The notes under the pieces: model-generated | The model's database searches: none | The model's input: only the letters and a program-made list of their open reading frames with translations | Told to the model about the DNA's origin: nothing | In this document: positions 32,983-45,800 of the stretch, in pieces | Layout of the letters: the number at the start of each line of letters is the position of its first letter | How positions within the stretch are numbered: the stretch's first letter is position 1 | NCBI GenBank assembly: GCA_016648135.1 | Contig: JADDOH010022984.1 | Location: forward strand, 99,320 to 163,319 | Length of the DNA stretch: 64,000 nt | Direction: 5' to 3' | DNA from: Agrypnia vestita | Taxonomy: Eukaryota; Arthropoda; Insecta; Trichoptera; Phryganeidae | Program-made: the position numbers and the translations under genes

Positions 32983-34064
32983 TTACTCTACCCTAGTGTT
33001 AACATGAGATGTTTATATATTTTATTTGTAAAAAAACTTAATTAAAGATAATTTCAAATATTAAAAGAACCGATGAAAAAATATGAAATAGATTAATGAA
33101 TTTTATTTATATTATTTGAATCAATAATTTTGGGTAATGTTTAATTCATAATTTTTATTATAAAAACTTTAAAAATACGACTGTATTGAAACGCAAATGA
33201 TTGGTCATGACATATCAACTTGCGTATTTGGCTTAGTGCCGTAGTATTTATATATCTGAGTGCCATACTACATACATATGCCACGTACTCGTGCTAGTGA
33301 AATGTCGTGTTTTGACGGGAATTCAAAATGTTGAATTTCAAAATGATTTTTATTTTCTTAACCTTAAACACCTAAATTCTATGTTGGTTACGTAACCAGC
33401 TACATGCGATCACAATTATCCCTACCGACTAACGACAGTTTTTTTAGAATAGATAGAGGACAATAATTTACAAGGTAAATTTATTAAAATGATGTCTAGG
33501 TACTAATTTATATAATTAAAATAAGAAAACCAAGAAATATAAAATATTATTCTCATAAATATGAACAATCCAGAATGTTCTTAGGTTTTCACGGCCACTC
33601 AGAATCTTCAAGTTTGTGTTTACTGGGGTATTATGCCGTGTTGTTATCAGGCTGTCTCCCGTCACTTTGTTCGTTTGAAGATGACACATGTATGCCATCA
33701 TCAGATTCGTAGTCTTCTGGAAATATAGGATCCTGCAAAAGATCAGGTTCCACAACACTGCGACACTCTTCCAGGGTATTCGCTTACCATCTCGTGATAT
33801 TTTCGTCCAGTAGATTCATTTTTACAATATAAGTAATGTGATACGCAATATTCACATAACTATCTGCGTACGGTCTCCATGACCTTTGACAAAATATATT
33901 TACTCACCTAAGTCGAACGCACGCATGCAGAGCCTCGTTAGGTTCATACGCGACACTAAACCAAGTATAGAAAAGGTACACAGACGCACGATAACGAATT
34001 TCACATTTAAAGAGTAGTTGCGGTCACGACGACCGCGGGCAGGTGGTTAAGGGTTAATAATATA
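32983..34064. other. Mostly no gene; possible piggyBac-like N-terminus on the minus strand
   Basis: Minus strand at about 33765-33590 reads VVEPDLLQDPIFPEDYESDD followed by GIHVSSSNEQSDG, a stop, and LEDSEWP. Acidic openings of this type start piggyBac transposases, but no core motifs follow. The remainder is AT-rich without coding evidence. Confidence 0.25.
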
Positions 34065-35187
34065 ATATACAAAAAAAAATTCGTTCTCCATGTCGGCAAG
34101 AATAACCCAAATATTGAGTACACCTTAAACGAAAGCCTGATTAAGTCAGTGATCTGGCAGAAGGATCTGGGTGTTACTATTACCAAGGACTTTAAATGGT
34201 GTGAGCACATAGCGAGTGTGGTTAAGAAGGCTAACTCTATTTTGTATTTAGTGAGAAGATCATTCCAACATCTGACAGTAACACTATTCACAACTATTTA
34301 TAAGACATATGTGAGGCCTCTCCTCGAATATGCCTCTCAGATCTGGAATCCATATTTTGCTAAAGATATAGTTTTACTGGAAAATGTTCAGAGACGAGCC
34401 ACAAAATTTCCCTTGGGTCTAAAAACCCGGAATATGCGGAAAGGCTGAGAGTATTGAAACTGCCCACTCTTCAGGAACGACAAGCAAGAGGTGACCTCAT
34501 CGAATACTATTCACAACTATTTATAAGACATATGTGAGGCCTCTCCTCGAATATGCCTCTCAGATCTGGAATCCATATTTTGCTAAAGATATAGTTTTGC
34601 TGGAAAATGTTCAGAGACGAGCCACAAAATTTCCCTTGGGTCTAAAAACCCGGAATATGCGGAAAGGCTGAGAGTATTGAAACTGCCCACTCTTCAGGAA
34701 CGACAAGCAAGAGGTGACCTCATCGAGACATTCAAGATTCTATCGGGCTACTACAATATTCCCAAAATGACAGATATGTTTGCATATAACACTAATGTGG
34801 GCCTTCGAGGACATCACCTAAAGTTGAACAAGTCTCGGTTCTCGTTAACCCAAGAAAGCATGCATTAAGCAATAGAGTGCTCAATATGTGGAACAGTTTG
34901 CCTGAAGGCGTTGTGTCTGCAGCCAGTGTCAATCAGTTTAAGAATAGGCTTCAAATGAGATACATTTTTGGTTTAATGTCCATTCCAAAAGAATTGCGAA
35001 ATTATGACATCAAACCATATTTGCAGGCAGTCATGGTTAGAAAATAAAGGCCAGAGAAAAGCGTTCATGGAATGTCAATTCGAGTTCTTTCATCTTGAGA
35101 TGGGTCCCATTTCTCGTTCGTGTAATAAGGAGCTGGGAAGTTTTGACATTGGAAAACTCCAGCCAAATATACCGAGAAACAGCTATT
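34065..35187 (+). pseudogene. LINE fragment (jockey/CR1 type), with internal tandem duplication
   Basis: Forward frames read DLGVTITKDFKWCEHIASVV, then ILYLVRRSFQHLTVTLFTTI, YVRPLLEYASQIWNPYFAKD and LENVQRRATKFPLGL. They then read LPTLQERQARGDLIETFKIL and, after frame changes, NRVLNMWNSLPEGVVSAASV with NQFKNRL. This is the thumb and C-terminal region of a LINE reverse transcriptase. The palm is absent and frames are broken. Confidence 0.75.
34282..34727 (+). repeat. 223-bp tandem duplication inside the LINE fragment
   Basis: The block starting CTATTCACAACTATTTATAA at 34284 repeats at 34507 with almost no differences (for example A versus G in TTTT.CTGG). The near identity points to a recent duplication, or to an assembly artefact. 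Confidence 0.8.
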
Positions 35188-35247
35188 AAACTAGTATAAT
35201 GCATAAAAACAGTACTCGCCCATTATACTGTGAACAGTCAAGTGTGA

Positions 35248-35418
35248 ATTAGCTTGTTGGTCTTGTGGTTAGGACACTCGCCTCGTGATCCAATGGTCGC
35301 GGGTTCGAATCTCAGCCCAGACTAGGAAGTTAGTCCTATTTTCATAGCACAAGCGTTTAGCTTAGTTTGAAAATAGTAAGAATATTGATGTGACACGTAT
35401 TCCGTGTTCGCATCTCTA

Positions 35419-35466
<48 letters not shown>
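35248..35466 (+). mobile_element. tRNA-derived SINE family S1, copy 2, inserted into the last exon of gene B
   Basis: The head TAGCTTGTTGGTCTTGTGGT, the B box GGTCGCGGGTTCGAATCTC and the body match copy 1 at 26762. A T run (35418-35432) and a long A run (to 35466) end it. The A run abuts the 11th finger of gene B. No target duplication was found, so the break may include a deletion or the LINE fragment to the left. Confidence 0.85.
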
Positions 35467-35468
<2 letters not shown>

Positions 35469-38400
35469 TTTAATAAAGTATGACTTGCGATTGCAGGAAT
35501 AATTGCACTGTGAACACGCAAACTGCTTTTCTCCAGTATGCGTTCGCGCATGTCTTGTTAACGATGATTTTTGACTGCACAAATAATTGCATTGTGAACA
35601 AGAAAAGATTTTCTCTTTAGTATGCGTCACCGCATGTGTTTTTAAGTGTGATTTTCGTTTGCAGGAATAATTGCACTGTGTACATGAAAATAGTCTTTCT
35701 CCAAAATGCTTTAGCAGATGTTTTTTTAAGTAAGCTTTTTGATTGCATGTATAGTTGCACTGTGAACATGAAAACATTTTTTCCACAGTATGCGTAAGCA
35801 TGTGAGCGTTTAAGCGTGATTTTCTATTACACGAATGATTGCACTGTGAACATGAAAAGAGTTTATCTTTAATATGATGGGTAAGCGCATGACTTTTTAA
35901 TAATGATTGCTGATTACAAGAATAATTGCACTGTGAACAAAAAATTAGTTTCTCTCCATTGTGCGTAAGCCCATGTCTTTTCAATTTTGATTTTTCATTG
36001 CAGGAATAACTGCACTGTGAACACGAAAACGGTTTCTCACCAGTGTGCGTAAGCGAGTGTGTTTTTAAGTGTGATTTTCGATTGGACGAATAGTTGCACT
36101 GTAAACATGAAAACGTTTTCTTTCCAGTATGCGTTAGTTCATGTCTTTTTAAGTACGATTTTCTACTGCACGAATAGTCGCACTGTGCACATGAAAAATA
36201 TTTCTCTCCAGTGTGAGTAAGGGCATGTATTTTTAAGTATGATTTTTGATTACACGAATAGTTGCACTGTGAACATGAAAATGGTTTCTCCCCAGTATGC
36301 GAGAGCACGTGAATACGTAAGGAACCTTTCCTCTTGCACGTATATGGGCACTGCGAACATGAAAACGGTTTCTCGCCAGCCAGAAGTGTGTCCCTACTTG
36401 AGGATTTGGCGGTGAAAATGGTCTCCAATTTTGGCTGCTTTCCAGGGTCAAGAGGAGGCACATTTGGGCTTGCCGAAATAGAATATTGCTTTCCCAAGGA
36501 ACCTGTAATGTAAATTATTATTGTGATTATTTACTCACTAACGCTATTTTAAGTCAACTCTGGATATGTGGATGACACATAAAATAGGAGTTGAATGTAT
36601 TTATTTAAAATATATAAGTTATAGAATGGTTGTATTCTGATTCAATCGTTGTTTCTGTCTATTGATGGGAATGGAGTCCGTAGCGTCGGCTACATAGATC
36701 GTGTATATTTCTCATTAAAATGCTTAAAAATAGCCAATTCCTTACGGTTACACTACTTGAAATAATGAAGACTTGGGGGTATTTTTACGACAATGCGACA
36801 AGATAACGCGACTCTGAATACCCAACGTGTGAACTATCGTGGTTTGAGGAACTTAAAAACAATAAAATAAGTCCATATAATGATTTCTTAAAACCCTCAA
36901 AATTTAAATTAAAAATTATCTAAATCGTTTTTTCACAGAAACGAGCACATTGAGATATAATTTAATGAAATATTATTAATATACATTAATAAACATTCAA
37001 GTCAGTTTAAGAAGAATTAAATCGTTATTAATATTTGCTTAGGTACGTCAATTTTATTTTATCTGTAGGCAAGTATATTTTTTTACTTTTTATTTCGAGG
37101 TCGAATGTACTCTAGATGAAAATGTATCAAACTCGAACACATACACGGCTACGTATCTATATAACAATTGTTTAAAAAATGATGCATGCATTGTGCAACA
37201 AATGTTAAACACTGGATGCAACGTTTTTCATTGTCAGCAAGTTGTGTGAAAAACAGCAGGCAATGGGCGATAGCCGCAGAGCGGCCACTATCGGCCTTGC
37301 AGCAGCCAGTACAGCTTATAGCCAATTGCAGAAACCAGGCGATTGCCTAACTCCTAGTATTATTTGATTGCGTTCGAAACAATAACAGATGTTTTCTAGC
37401 CGTATTCCAAATATCCATACAACAGGCATGACAGATTTTGAAATAACCTTCTATGATGTAGGTACACGTCTACTCCTACTGAAAATAACATTATTTTAGT
37501 AATAAAGAAAGTTTTTACGCAAATAATTGCATTTTCATCAACTTTTATGTAATTTCGCGCGAAACCGCCCGCAGGTGTCGTGGCTTCTACGCGACGTCAA
37601 GCCTAAGTTAATGTTGTATTGTGTCAATGACAATAGTTCAAGAGACACGGTGATGGTTACTTGGGCATGACGTCATTCGCTTTGGCCGGTGTTTCAGTTA
37701 AAATGGCCGATTGCAGAATTTGATACATTTATTTTATTAAAAATCTTACTAATCTCAACTGGATCATTTTTTCTCAAAAAATTTTCTTCTCTATAATTAC
37801 TTCTGGAATTCCACTTGGTTTAAAAATCCTAGGGAATCATCTGCTCACCAGTGCGCTGGTCGGCCCTCCTGGAGTAATCCGAGCACTCCTGCTTGATGTC
37901 AGGATAGGATATGTCCACATCAGTGCCAGGTGCTCCACCGCCTGCTCCTTCACTTCTCTCAGCTGGGCACACCTCACCTACGAACAGGCGAATAGTTATG
38001 TAAAGCGATTCGTCGTGTTATATCTAGCAGGTTCATAAATACAATCTTGAGGGAGTATCCTCATGAAACGGTTCAAAGAAACTAATCGACTTTCATTTTG
38101 ACAAACCGAGAAATACTTGTATAAAATTACTGACGTATTATAAATAGACACGTTATTCCCATACTATCCTGATTTCAAATGTAGCAAATGCAGAAAAATC
38201 TGGTAATTTGAAGTCACGGTGACTAAAACAACATACTCATTCTTACAATAGTGTACGATACTCTGTTCCTTTTTCCCCGGGACTCTTTTTCGGCGTACCG
38301 TCGAGTCCAATCACAAAGAAGGTCCATTCGATAACGAATGCAAGTAAGGCAATTACCTTGTTTTTGACTTGCCACGATTTCACGCTTGTAACGTATCTAC

Positions 38401-39038
38401 AGTTTATTATATCAATGTATAAAATAGTCACCTTGAAGGTTTTGGTTGTCAGAAATGCTGCATATTAATAAGTACAACAGTTATGATGCAAATTCAAAGC
38501 AAATTTTGAACTACCGGATCGCCGATATGTCTCTAAAAGTATTAAAAAACTGAACAACTCAAGAACAGGCGTTTGTAGCCCCCTTGACATTAAAAAAACT
38601 GTAAAAGGAGCAAACTGTGCTCGACTACTAATTATAATAAACAAGCTGGCAGATACAAATCCTACAACTTTGGTATATTTAAAACTAAAGATTAAATTAA
38701 AAATAACTTTAAGGTCATACTTGCTCGACCCAAATAGTTGTATAAGTTGAGTGAATAAAGGTTGAATTGCAAATCGACTCACTAGTTTGAAGGCCATCGC
38801 CGCTAGAAGACTCCAAATACTCAATTTTGAACACAATGTGCGATGCATCTGTATGCAGATCACCTCTCCCAGTGGACGTTCCTGGTTCAGCTTTGATGGT
38901 GACTGTTCCTGAATCAGCGATTTCCTTCTTGACACGGAGCTGTGAGACTTCCGCCTCACTGCGCAAGACTTGGCCGCCGTCTGCTTCAGCGTCGCTCTCG
39001 GCGGGAGATCTGGGCTCAGACTTGACTGCGACGTCCAT
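35322..39038 (-). CDS. Gene B: C2H2 zinc-finger protein, 10 intact fingers, C-terminus replaced by SINE-derived sequence
   Basis: Three exons join in phase 1: 39038-38783 (MDVAVKSEPRSPAESD...), 37977-37849 (EVCPAERSEGAGG...DISYPDIKQECSDYS), and 36502-35322 after a TTTACATTACAG acceptor. Donors are GTGAGT and GTGAGC. Predicted length is 521 residues. Exons 1-2 hold psi-K-x-E motifs VKSEP, VKKE, IKAEP, FKIE and IKQE; VKSEPRSP fits a phosphorylation-dependent SUMO site. Ten C2H2 fingers follow. The 11th loses its last His: translation runs into a poly-Phe, then poly-Lys, stretch encoded by the SINE tail, and stops at 35322. DNA binding may remain, but the gene may be a recent pseudogene. Gene C is its closest paralogue. 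Confidence 0.75.
36503..37848. other. Intron 2 of gene B
   Basis: AT-rich; no exon or element recognised, apart from a somewhat GC-richer part near 37560-37700. Confidence 0.4.
38120..38425 (-). mobile_element. MITE family M1, copy c, with perfect 8-bp target duplication (gene B intron 1)
   Basis: The element spans 38128-38417 and is flanked by TATAAAAT at 38120-38127 and 38418-38425. Internal sequence matches copies a, b and d. It lies in intron 1 of gene B; copy d lies in intron 1 of gene C in the other orientation at a different site, so the two inserted independently. Confidence 0.85.
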
Positions 39039-39121
39039 AGTTCACTATTGAAGAATCTGTATCTGCGTTTGTATATATAATAAATAATCTTTCGATTGCT
39101 CGTCGGTTTTTGTAATGTCAA

Positions 39122-39146
39122 ACGCCAGAAAACCATAGATAAAATT
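39122..39146 (-). promoter_or_regulatory. Conserved upstream element of gene B
   Basis: The sense strand reads ATTTTATCTATGGTTTTCTG followed by GCGTTTGAC, 85-110 bp before the ATG. Gene C has the same element at 47783-47808 and similarity continues towards the ATG (ATCGAAAG, TTATTA). Shared ancestry of the two promoters is certain; a regulatory role is inferred. Confidence 0.45.
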
Positions 39147-40902
39147 ATGCGCATGTAGTGTAGTGCTGATCTCTTATTTTTATATAGGAAAGCGATAATA
39201 GTTCTTAAGTCATTTTTTTGTAAAGCTTGTTTTGTTGTATCTAAGGAAATTTTTCTTTGGTTTTCATGGTTTTTTCGTTAAAACCAATGTTGAAATACAT
39301 TTCTTTTCGTCAAAACATTTACGTAAAAAGTTTAAACACTATATTTCAAGATGTTGATCAATCCGGACCAGCTGAACCGGGCAAGGAATTTTGACTTGCT
39401 CGTATGACCAAGTTATGAATTGAGATATAGAGACTCGAAACTGCCCGAGTGGTTAAAGTAGGTACTGTAAGTTTAAAGAGAACCTGTATTTGCCCTTTCT
39501 TTTAGGCATTACGTTACTTTTTTGCAAGGAGGTTTACATCTGACGCCGTGGTAAAAATTGACTTTCTTGTACCAAAATTCAGACAAAAAATTTATGTTTA
39601 AAATATAATACTTACATTAATACAGGAATGAAGTAGCGGGCTAAAACACTACCTCATACAAGTGCGCTTCGGTGCCGTGATTTTATCAAAACGTCCGAGC
39701 AGCCAGGCGCAGTCTATCCGACAAGCAGCAACATCGAACAAGGGTCGATCTTGGTTTCCGGCGACCCCTTCTGCCCTGAAAGTACTAGCGTCCTACTTTC
39801 TACTCAAGGGGTGCTACTGCTACTGAAAGCAGTGATTTGGGAACTCAGCTTTCCGAATATTCCCACAGTCTAACTGCCACTGCTTCCGTGGCTGCCGGCG
39901 CTGCCTGCAAGCTTCTAGCCGCTTCTTCGCCGTAGGCTCCTCCGAACTAAATAAAGTGACCACCGCTTGTGACCTTATTGCCTAACCGTGGCACACCTGC
40001 TAAAGTGCCCGAGTGTTCAGAGACGATTCCGCCTGCACGTGTGCAGCTAGTTGAGACACCTTTCTTCTGTCTTCTTATAGTTTACCGTAGATTATTAGTA
40101 TCGCCATCTCCTATCGGATGTCGGCGATCACATTGGCATCACTCCAATACCAGTCCCTCAAGTTGCGCAGCAATGAGATGCGGTTCTTTCTACGATTATT
40201 ATTACACATATTTATCCCTGGATGATGAGTAAGTGAACACTATGTTTTGGGTCTCTTATAATATGTCCAATATTTGATAAAAGCATTTTCAAAAACGTAC
40301 GTAACCCAAGAGGGACAGTCAATGGGCAGCCCTGATGCGTGGCCCTACCAAGTGGCCTTAGGTAATTATTTAATAAAAATAGACAAAATACTTTATTATA
40401 CCGTGCTCATATAAAACCTAGGTTAATGTTTAATAAGTATCCCGGTGAAAGTATAGCCGGCGTATCGACATTGGCTCCAACCCCTTTTATATTTTGTCGA
40501 AAAATCGATAAGCGACACATAAATTTCAAAGTTGGCGTCATTGTTGGTTCCAATGTTATTTTGTCGATCCACGCGCATTGGAAGGTCATTGTTGGTGCCA
40601 ATGTGTTTTACTGTTTTCCCTCCCATAGCCCTTATCCCTTCCACCTCATCCTCTGCCTCAATTCCACTGCCATTTGCTCTATTTGTATGGCCGTTTTCTG
40701 GTGTATCTTGATTAATTTTTCTCTTTCATTCATTAATCAATCGCTTGTTTTTTTTTTCAAATATGGTCAGGATTTCCCCGGAACAAACGATCGGCCGCCT
40801 ATTTAAATGTATAATATTGTAAAAATTATGCTAAATTATTCCTAATGCGTGAACGCATTACAAATAATTTAACATAATTAAACATTTTCCTAAGTAAGGG
40901 CC
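39147..40902. other. No gene recognised; one moderately GC-rich part
   Basis: 39650-40240 is richer in G+C than its surroundings but its frames are broken and unrecognised. 40440-40620 has three diverged ATTGG.(T/G)CCAA palindromic words at about 25-70 bp intervals (for example CATTGTTGGTTCCAATGT at 40539). The open frames there on both strands look incidental. Confidence 0.3.
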
Positions 40903-41261
40903 GGTTGTATCAATTTGAATAATAGTAATCTTTATAGCATTCTACGCATTAAAAAGATTTAGCAATCGACGTATTCTGAAAAAAGCTATACTGCTATTTC
41001 TGTATCTTGAGAGTTAATATATAAAATTATAATGTCATTTATTTTAATGTTTTAAGTTTGAAATTAATGAATTCAATCGATCAGAAAGCTCTCAAACGTA
41101 AACAAACGTTGTTATTCACAATTAGAGCTTTATGATGGGTTGAATTCATTAATTTAAAACTTGTCAAACTCAAATCGTCAAAATTAACGGCATTACAATG
41201 TTATACAATAATCGAGATACAGAAATAGCAATATTGCTATTTTCAAAATACAGACGAATAT
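40903..41261. mobile_element. Fold-back element with about 110-bp arms and a GGGCCGG end
   Basis: Arms at 40968-41076 and 41137-41255 are inverted copies (TGCTATTTCTGTATCT / AGATACAGAAATAGCA; ATTAATGAATTCAA / TTGAATTCATTAAT). The sequence just outside the left arm, GGGCCGGTTGTATCAATTTG, matches the end of the MITE at 9133. The right terminus is not clear. Confidence 0.55.
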
Positions 41262-42838
41262 CTGTGTTCCACAGTAGTAGAATCGACGAAAAACTTTGTC
41301 AGTGGATTAAGGAATTCAGGAGTTTTTTTGTAAATGCATTATATAAAAATACAGTAAATATTTTATTAAGCTTTTACCTCACGATATCTATAATACAAAA
41401 ATAAAACTGTAATATTTCTGTAAACAAAGTCAGTCAGTATCCGCAGTCGCAACAAATGATGAGAATATAGAATATAATATGTAACAATTATAACTGTGAT
41501 ACAAAACAACACAGGAATGAAAAAAAAGCACAATAAGTTTAAAACGCATATTCATTTCAATCAATTTATAATAATATAAAAGTCTTACTCTAGCTACACA
41601 AAACTACCAGCGTACATTTTTGTGTTGAGAGAAAGATTCCTCATGCTCGCGCGTCAACTTGTGAAACCAGTATGTGAAATAAATAACTGTATTTACGAAT
41701 GGATTATTTGATAACCATAGTAGATAATTAAAGCCACGGACACATTCTCACCCAATCGGCAATGATATAATCTTGTAAAAAACGAGCGAGCCTTACAGTG
41801 GTCTAAAAAATATGACGTGTAACATTTGACATTTCACAATTAAAAATATCAATTGAGCGGCGACAGATATTAACAACAAAATTTAAAAAAGCTAATACCT
41901 ATGTATTTATTAATTAGTAAATACAAGTAAACAAAATGTATGTGCATTTATTCAATATTGAATTTTGATGCACTAGGTACATTATATATCTACATACGCA
42001 TTTTTTTTAGAAATGAGTTTGGTCAATTATATGTTTTTATTTATTTTCATAGATGGCGGTAGAGTGCCGCCATACATATTGTATAAAAACTTTGAATAAA
42101 TATTTTTAAAAAATTACATAAAATTTGAGTATGTAAATCATTAAGGGTAGTTATTATTTACATTAATGTTAAAAATGAAGTATTTATTGGATAGTTTCGA
42201 GGACATAAACCAAAATATATCAAAGTTACACACACGCTTGACACCAGCCTCGCAACATACGTACAAAATCAGAAGCTTTGGTTGGTAGTGTGCGTCTTCG
42301 CTCTCACGATACTTGCTGGACATTGATTTGTTTATAAACGGTGATTTTTTTCCATAGCGCGTGCTCCGCGCGCGCTCATTGGTTGAATGAAATTGCGTGC
42401 GTCTTATTTCCTGTTTCACGAAATCACTGCCACAGATTGCAGGAAAGCGAGAGGAAAGATGTTACACATCAAAAATATATTCAGAAATCACTTAAGAATA
42501 GGATACGCAGCATCGTATACACGACAAACACGTGACTCAATACTTCAACACTCCGGTACTCGGACCCATGACTCGCTCAAGAAGAGAATTCAACCGGCGG
42601 GAGCGGAGGTTGACTTTAAATTGACTTTCGCGATGCATTGGAAAGGAGTGGTTAGGACGACAGGGTGCGACGTTACGCTATCACAGGACTTGTGCCACGA
42701 GGGTATAAATGGTGCCGTTCGACTAACGGTAAAATTTTCACTCCAAGCTACAACTGAACAAACTGGTACTCTGCAGTCAGCAATTAAGCAATTTTAATCA
42801 TAAAACAGCATTCTGCCCATTATGTTTAATGTGAATAT
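41262..42838. other. 3' flank of gene C; no gene recognised
   Basis: AT-rich to 42300, then mixed. A 136-codon plus-strand frame (42387-42797) has no recognised motif and no splice or promoter support. A short hairpin GGCGG...CCGCC is at 42056-42073. ATTAAA on the gene C sense strand near 42798 is a possible polyadenylation signal. Confidence 0.3.
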
Positions 42839-45800
42839 TCATGAATGAATAAGTAAATGTCTTTTTAAGGATAATTTTCGATTACACGAATATTTGCACC
42901 GCAAACACGAAAACAGTTTCTCTCCAGTATGCGTGCGCGAATGTTCTTCTAAGCTTGATTTTCGATTGCACGAATAGTTGCACTGTAAACATAAAAACCG
43001 TTTCTCTCCCGTATGCGTAAGCGAATGTGCTTTTAAGTTTGATTTTTCATTGCAAGAATAGTTGCATTGTGGACATGAATACAGTTTTTCTCCAGAATGG
43101 GTGAGCATATGCCTTTTTAAGGACGATTTTCGATTGCACAAATATTTGCACTGTGAACAGGAAAACGGTTTCTCCCCTGTGTGCGTAAGCATGTGTGTTT
43201 TTAAGTGTGATTTTTGATTGCACAAATAGTTGCACTGTGAACATGAAAATGGATTTTCTCCAACGTGCGTAAGGGAATGTATTTTAAAGAGTGATTTTTG
43301 ATTGCACGAATACTTGCACTGTGAACAAGAAAAAAGTTTCTCTCCAGTATGCGTAAGAAAATGTCTTTTTAAGTGTGAGTTTCGATTGCACGAATATTTA
43401 CATTGCGAACACGAAAATAGTTTCTCTCCAGTATGCGCAAGCACGTGTCTATTAAAGTTTGATTTTTGATTGCACGAATATTCGCACTGTGAACATGAAA
43501 ACTTATTTTCTCCAGTATGCGTAAGCGCGTGATTTTTCAAGTATGACTTTTGATTGCACGAATAATTGCACTGTTCACATGAAAACAGTTTTTCTCGGAC
43601 ATGCGAAAGCTCGTGATTCTTTAAGTGCAATTTCTGAATGCACGAATAATCACATTGCGAACATGAAAACATTTTCTTTCCAGTATGCGTGAGGACGTGT
43701 CTTTCAAGGTTTGATTTTTGATTGCACGAGTATTTGCACTGTGAACACGAATACAGTTTCTCTCCAGTATGTGTAAGTATGTGCGTATTTAAGGAAGCTT
43801 TCTGCTTGCAGGTGTATGGGCACTGGGAACAAGAAAACATTTTCTTGCTAGTGGAAGGAAGTTGGAAGGAAGAAAGGAAGGGACTTAACGATTTGGCAGT
43901 GAAAGTGGTCTTCATTTCTGTCTGCTCTCCAGGTGTAGACGGCACATTTGGGCATCCCAAGAGATCTGCAGAGTAAAAAAAAAATTATGTGTAAAATGTT
44001 TTATTAGATAACCAACTCACTGATGATGTCATCATCGGGAATGTGGATTATATTAAGTTATTAATATCATTGAACATCTGTGTTAAAGCTATATATTTAA
44101 AAATATACGTTTTGGAAGGGCTGTACTCTCATTCGATCGTTGTTTTCACACAATATAATTTGTGAGTGTACCGTACCGGATACCAGAGATAAAATTGCTT
44201 AGACGAATGTGTGTCAAATCTATTTGTGATAGAGTAAAGAATGAAGAAATTAGGAAAGAATATAATATAAAGCTGATCTTAGCATAATTAATAGAATTTA
44301 AAAAGAGTCTCTCAAATGGTTTGGGCATGTTGAGCAAATAAATGAGAAAACAGTGTGAACAAAGATATATGACGCAAGTTTTGACGGCGCCAGAAAGAAA
44401 GGGCAATCGCGGAAGACCTGTCAACAATCTTCAAGATTGCATGCGAAGATGTTTGAATGTGGCTTTGGCGAGAGTTGTAGGTCAGGACAGAGGAGCGCCT
44501 CACTGCTGCTCACTCACGTCTGCGAAGTGGCCAGTAGCGAATCGCGCAGCTCCAAGTATAACCGCCCCCAGGCCTGGCAGCAATCAATCGGCCATTAGTT
44601 CAACTAGAATACCCGCGGTTCGACCACTCACCAGTGCGCTGGTCGGCCTTCCTGGAGTACTCCGAGCACTCCTGCTTGATGTCGGGATACGATATGTCTA
44701 CATTAGAGTTGATCGCTTTACTGCCTGCTTCTTCATTGCCGCTCTCGGTTGGAGTCCCCTCAGCTGTCTTCACATCACCTCCCTGCGCACTTCTCCAGCC
44801 GGCATTGCTGGAACCTGCTTCTGGAACCACTAATAATAATCTGGTGCAACCAATGGAGGGTTGCTTGTCTCCTGGGCTCGGCTCCGTATCGTTCGAGCTA
44901 GTCATCTCAGGTAATAAATAATATCAGAAATTCGTCTGCTTCTTAAACTTTGTGAAATATTAAATTTATTTAGTGAAGATGTATAAATCTAGAAAGATAC
45001 ACAGTGCCGAATAGACAACAGAGTATCATCTAGCTTTGGTCGGACTCACTATTCTTGGTTTATTCAGATGAGGGTTTGGGATAAAATATTTGTTTAAGAA
45101 TTTTTAAAATGTTTTGTAGCACAAAAAAGTACAAAACCTGTCATTTCTGGCTCTATGCTGACTTAATAAAATGTTAGTTATGTTAGTATGTAATCCTTAC
45201 TGAGATTTTTGTCTACCGGTTTCGAGAGGTACCCATCTCTTCGTTAGGACAACTACTACCCTAGCACGTATGTAGCAATATACACCACAACCACAGTATT
45301 ATTCACACATTAACACCTTCCCAAAATATTCCCCACATGCGTGTTAATTCAATCGAAGGCTAACATGCACTAAGGTTCCTACCAAAAGAGATCAAGAATT
45401 TTGAGGGGTGGGAAGAGTGAGACTGGGTTAGGTCTAAAGGGGGTATTGACAAATCTTGTGTTTCACCCAATAATTTCGAATCAAACAGAGGACTATATGA
45501 AAAGTTTATTTGGTTATTAATTAGAGGAATATTGTTTTTTATGGATTAACGAACAATTTTTTTTCCATATTATTAAGTTTTAACCCTTATTATTAGTATT
45601 TTATATTTTTACCCATTTCTATATCAAAATTATTGTTGGATTCTATGAGGTGATTCGAAAGTGATTCGGAGAAGTTATTATTATTAAGGCATCTCACATT
45701 TTCTTTAATTCTAATGTTAAAATTTCGCGATATTCTCAAAATATATCGGGAAGCCAGTAAAAGAAAATGCCCAGTATGAAGTTCATTACCACAAATAAGA

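Noticed and set aside
40426..40806. 126-codon plus-strand frame
   Set aside because: Opposing minus-strand frames are equally open, composition follows short palindromic repeats, and no motif is recognised.
42387..42797. 136-codon plus-strand frame downstream of gene C
   Set aside because: No recognisable domain, promoter or splice signal; treated as chance pending expression data.
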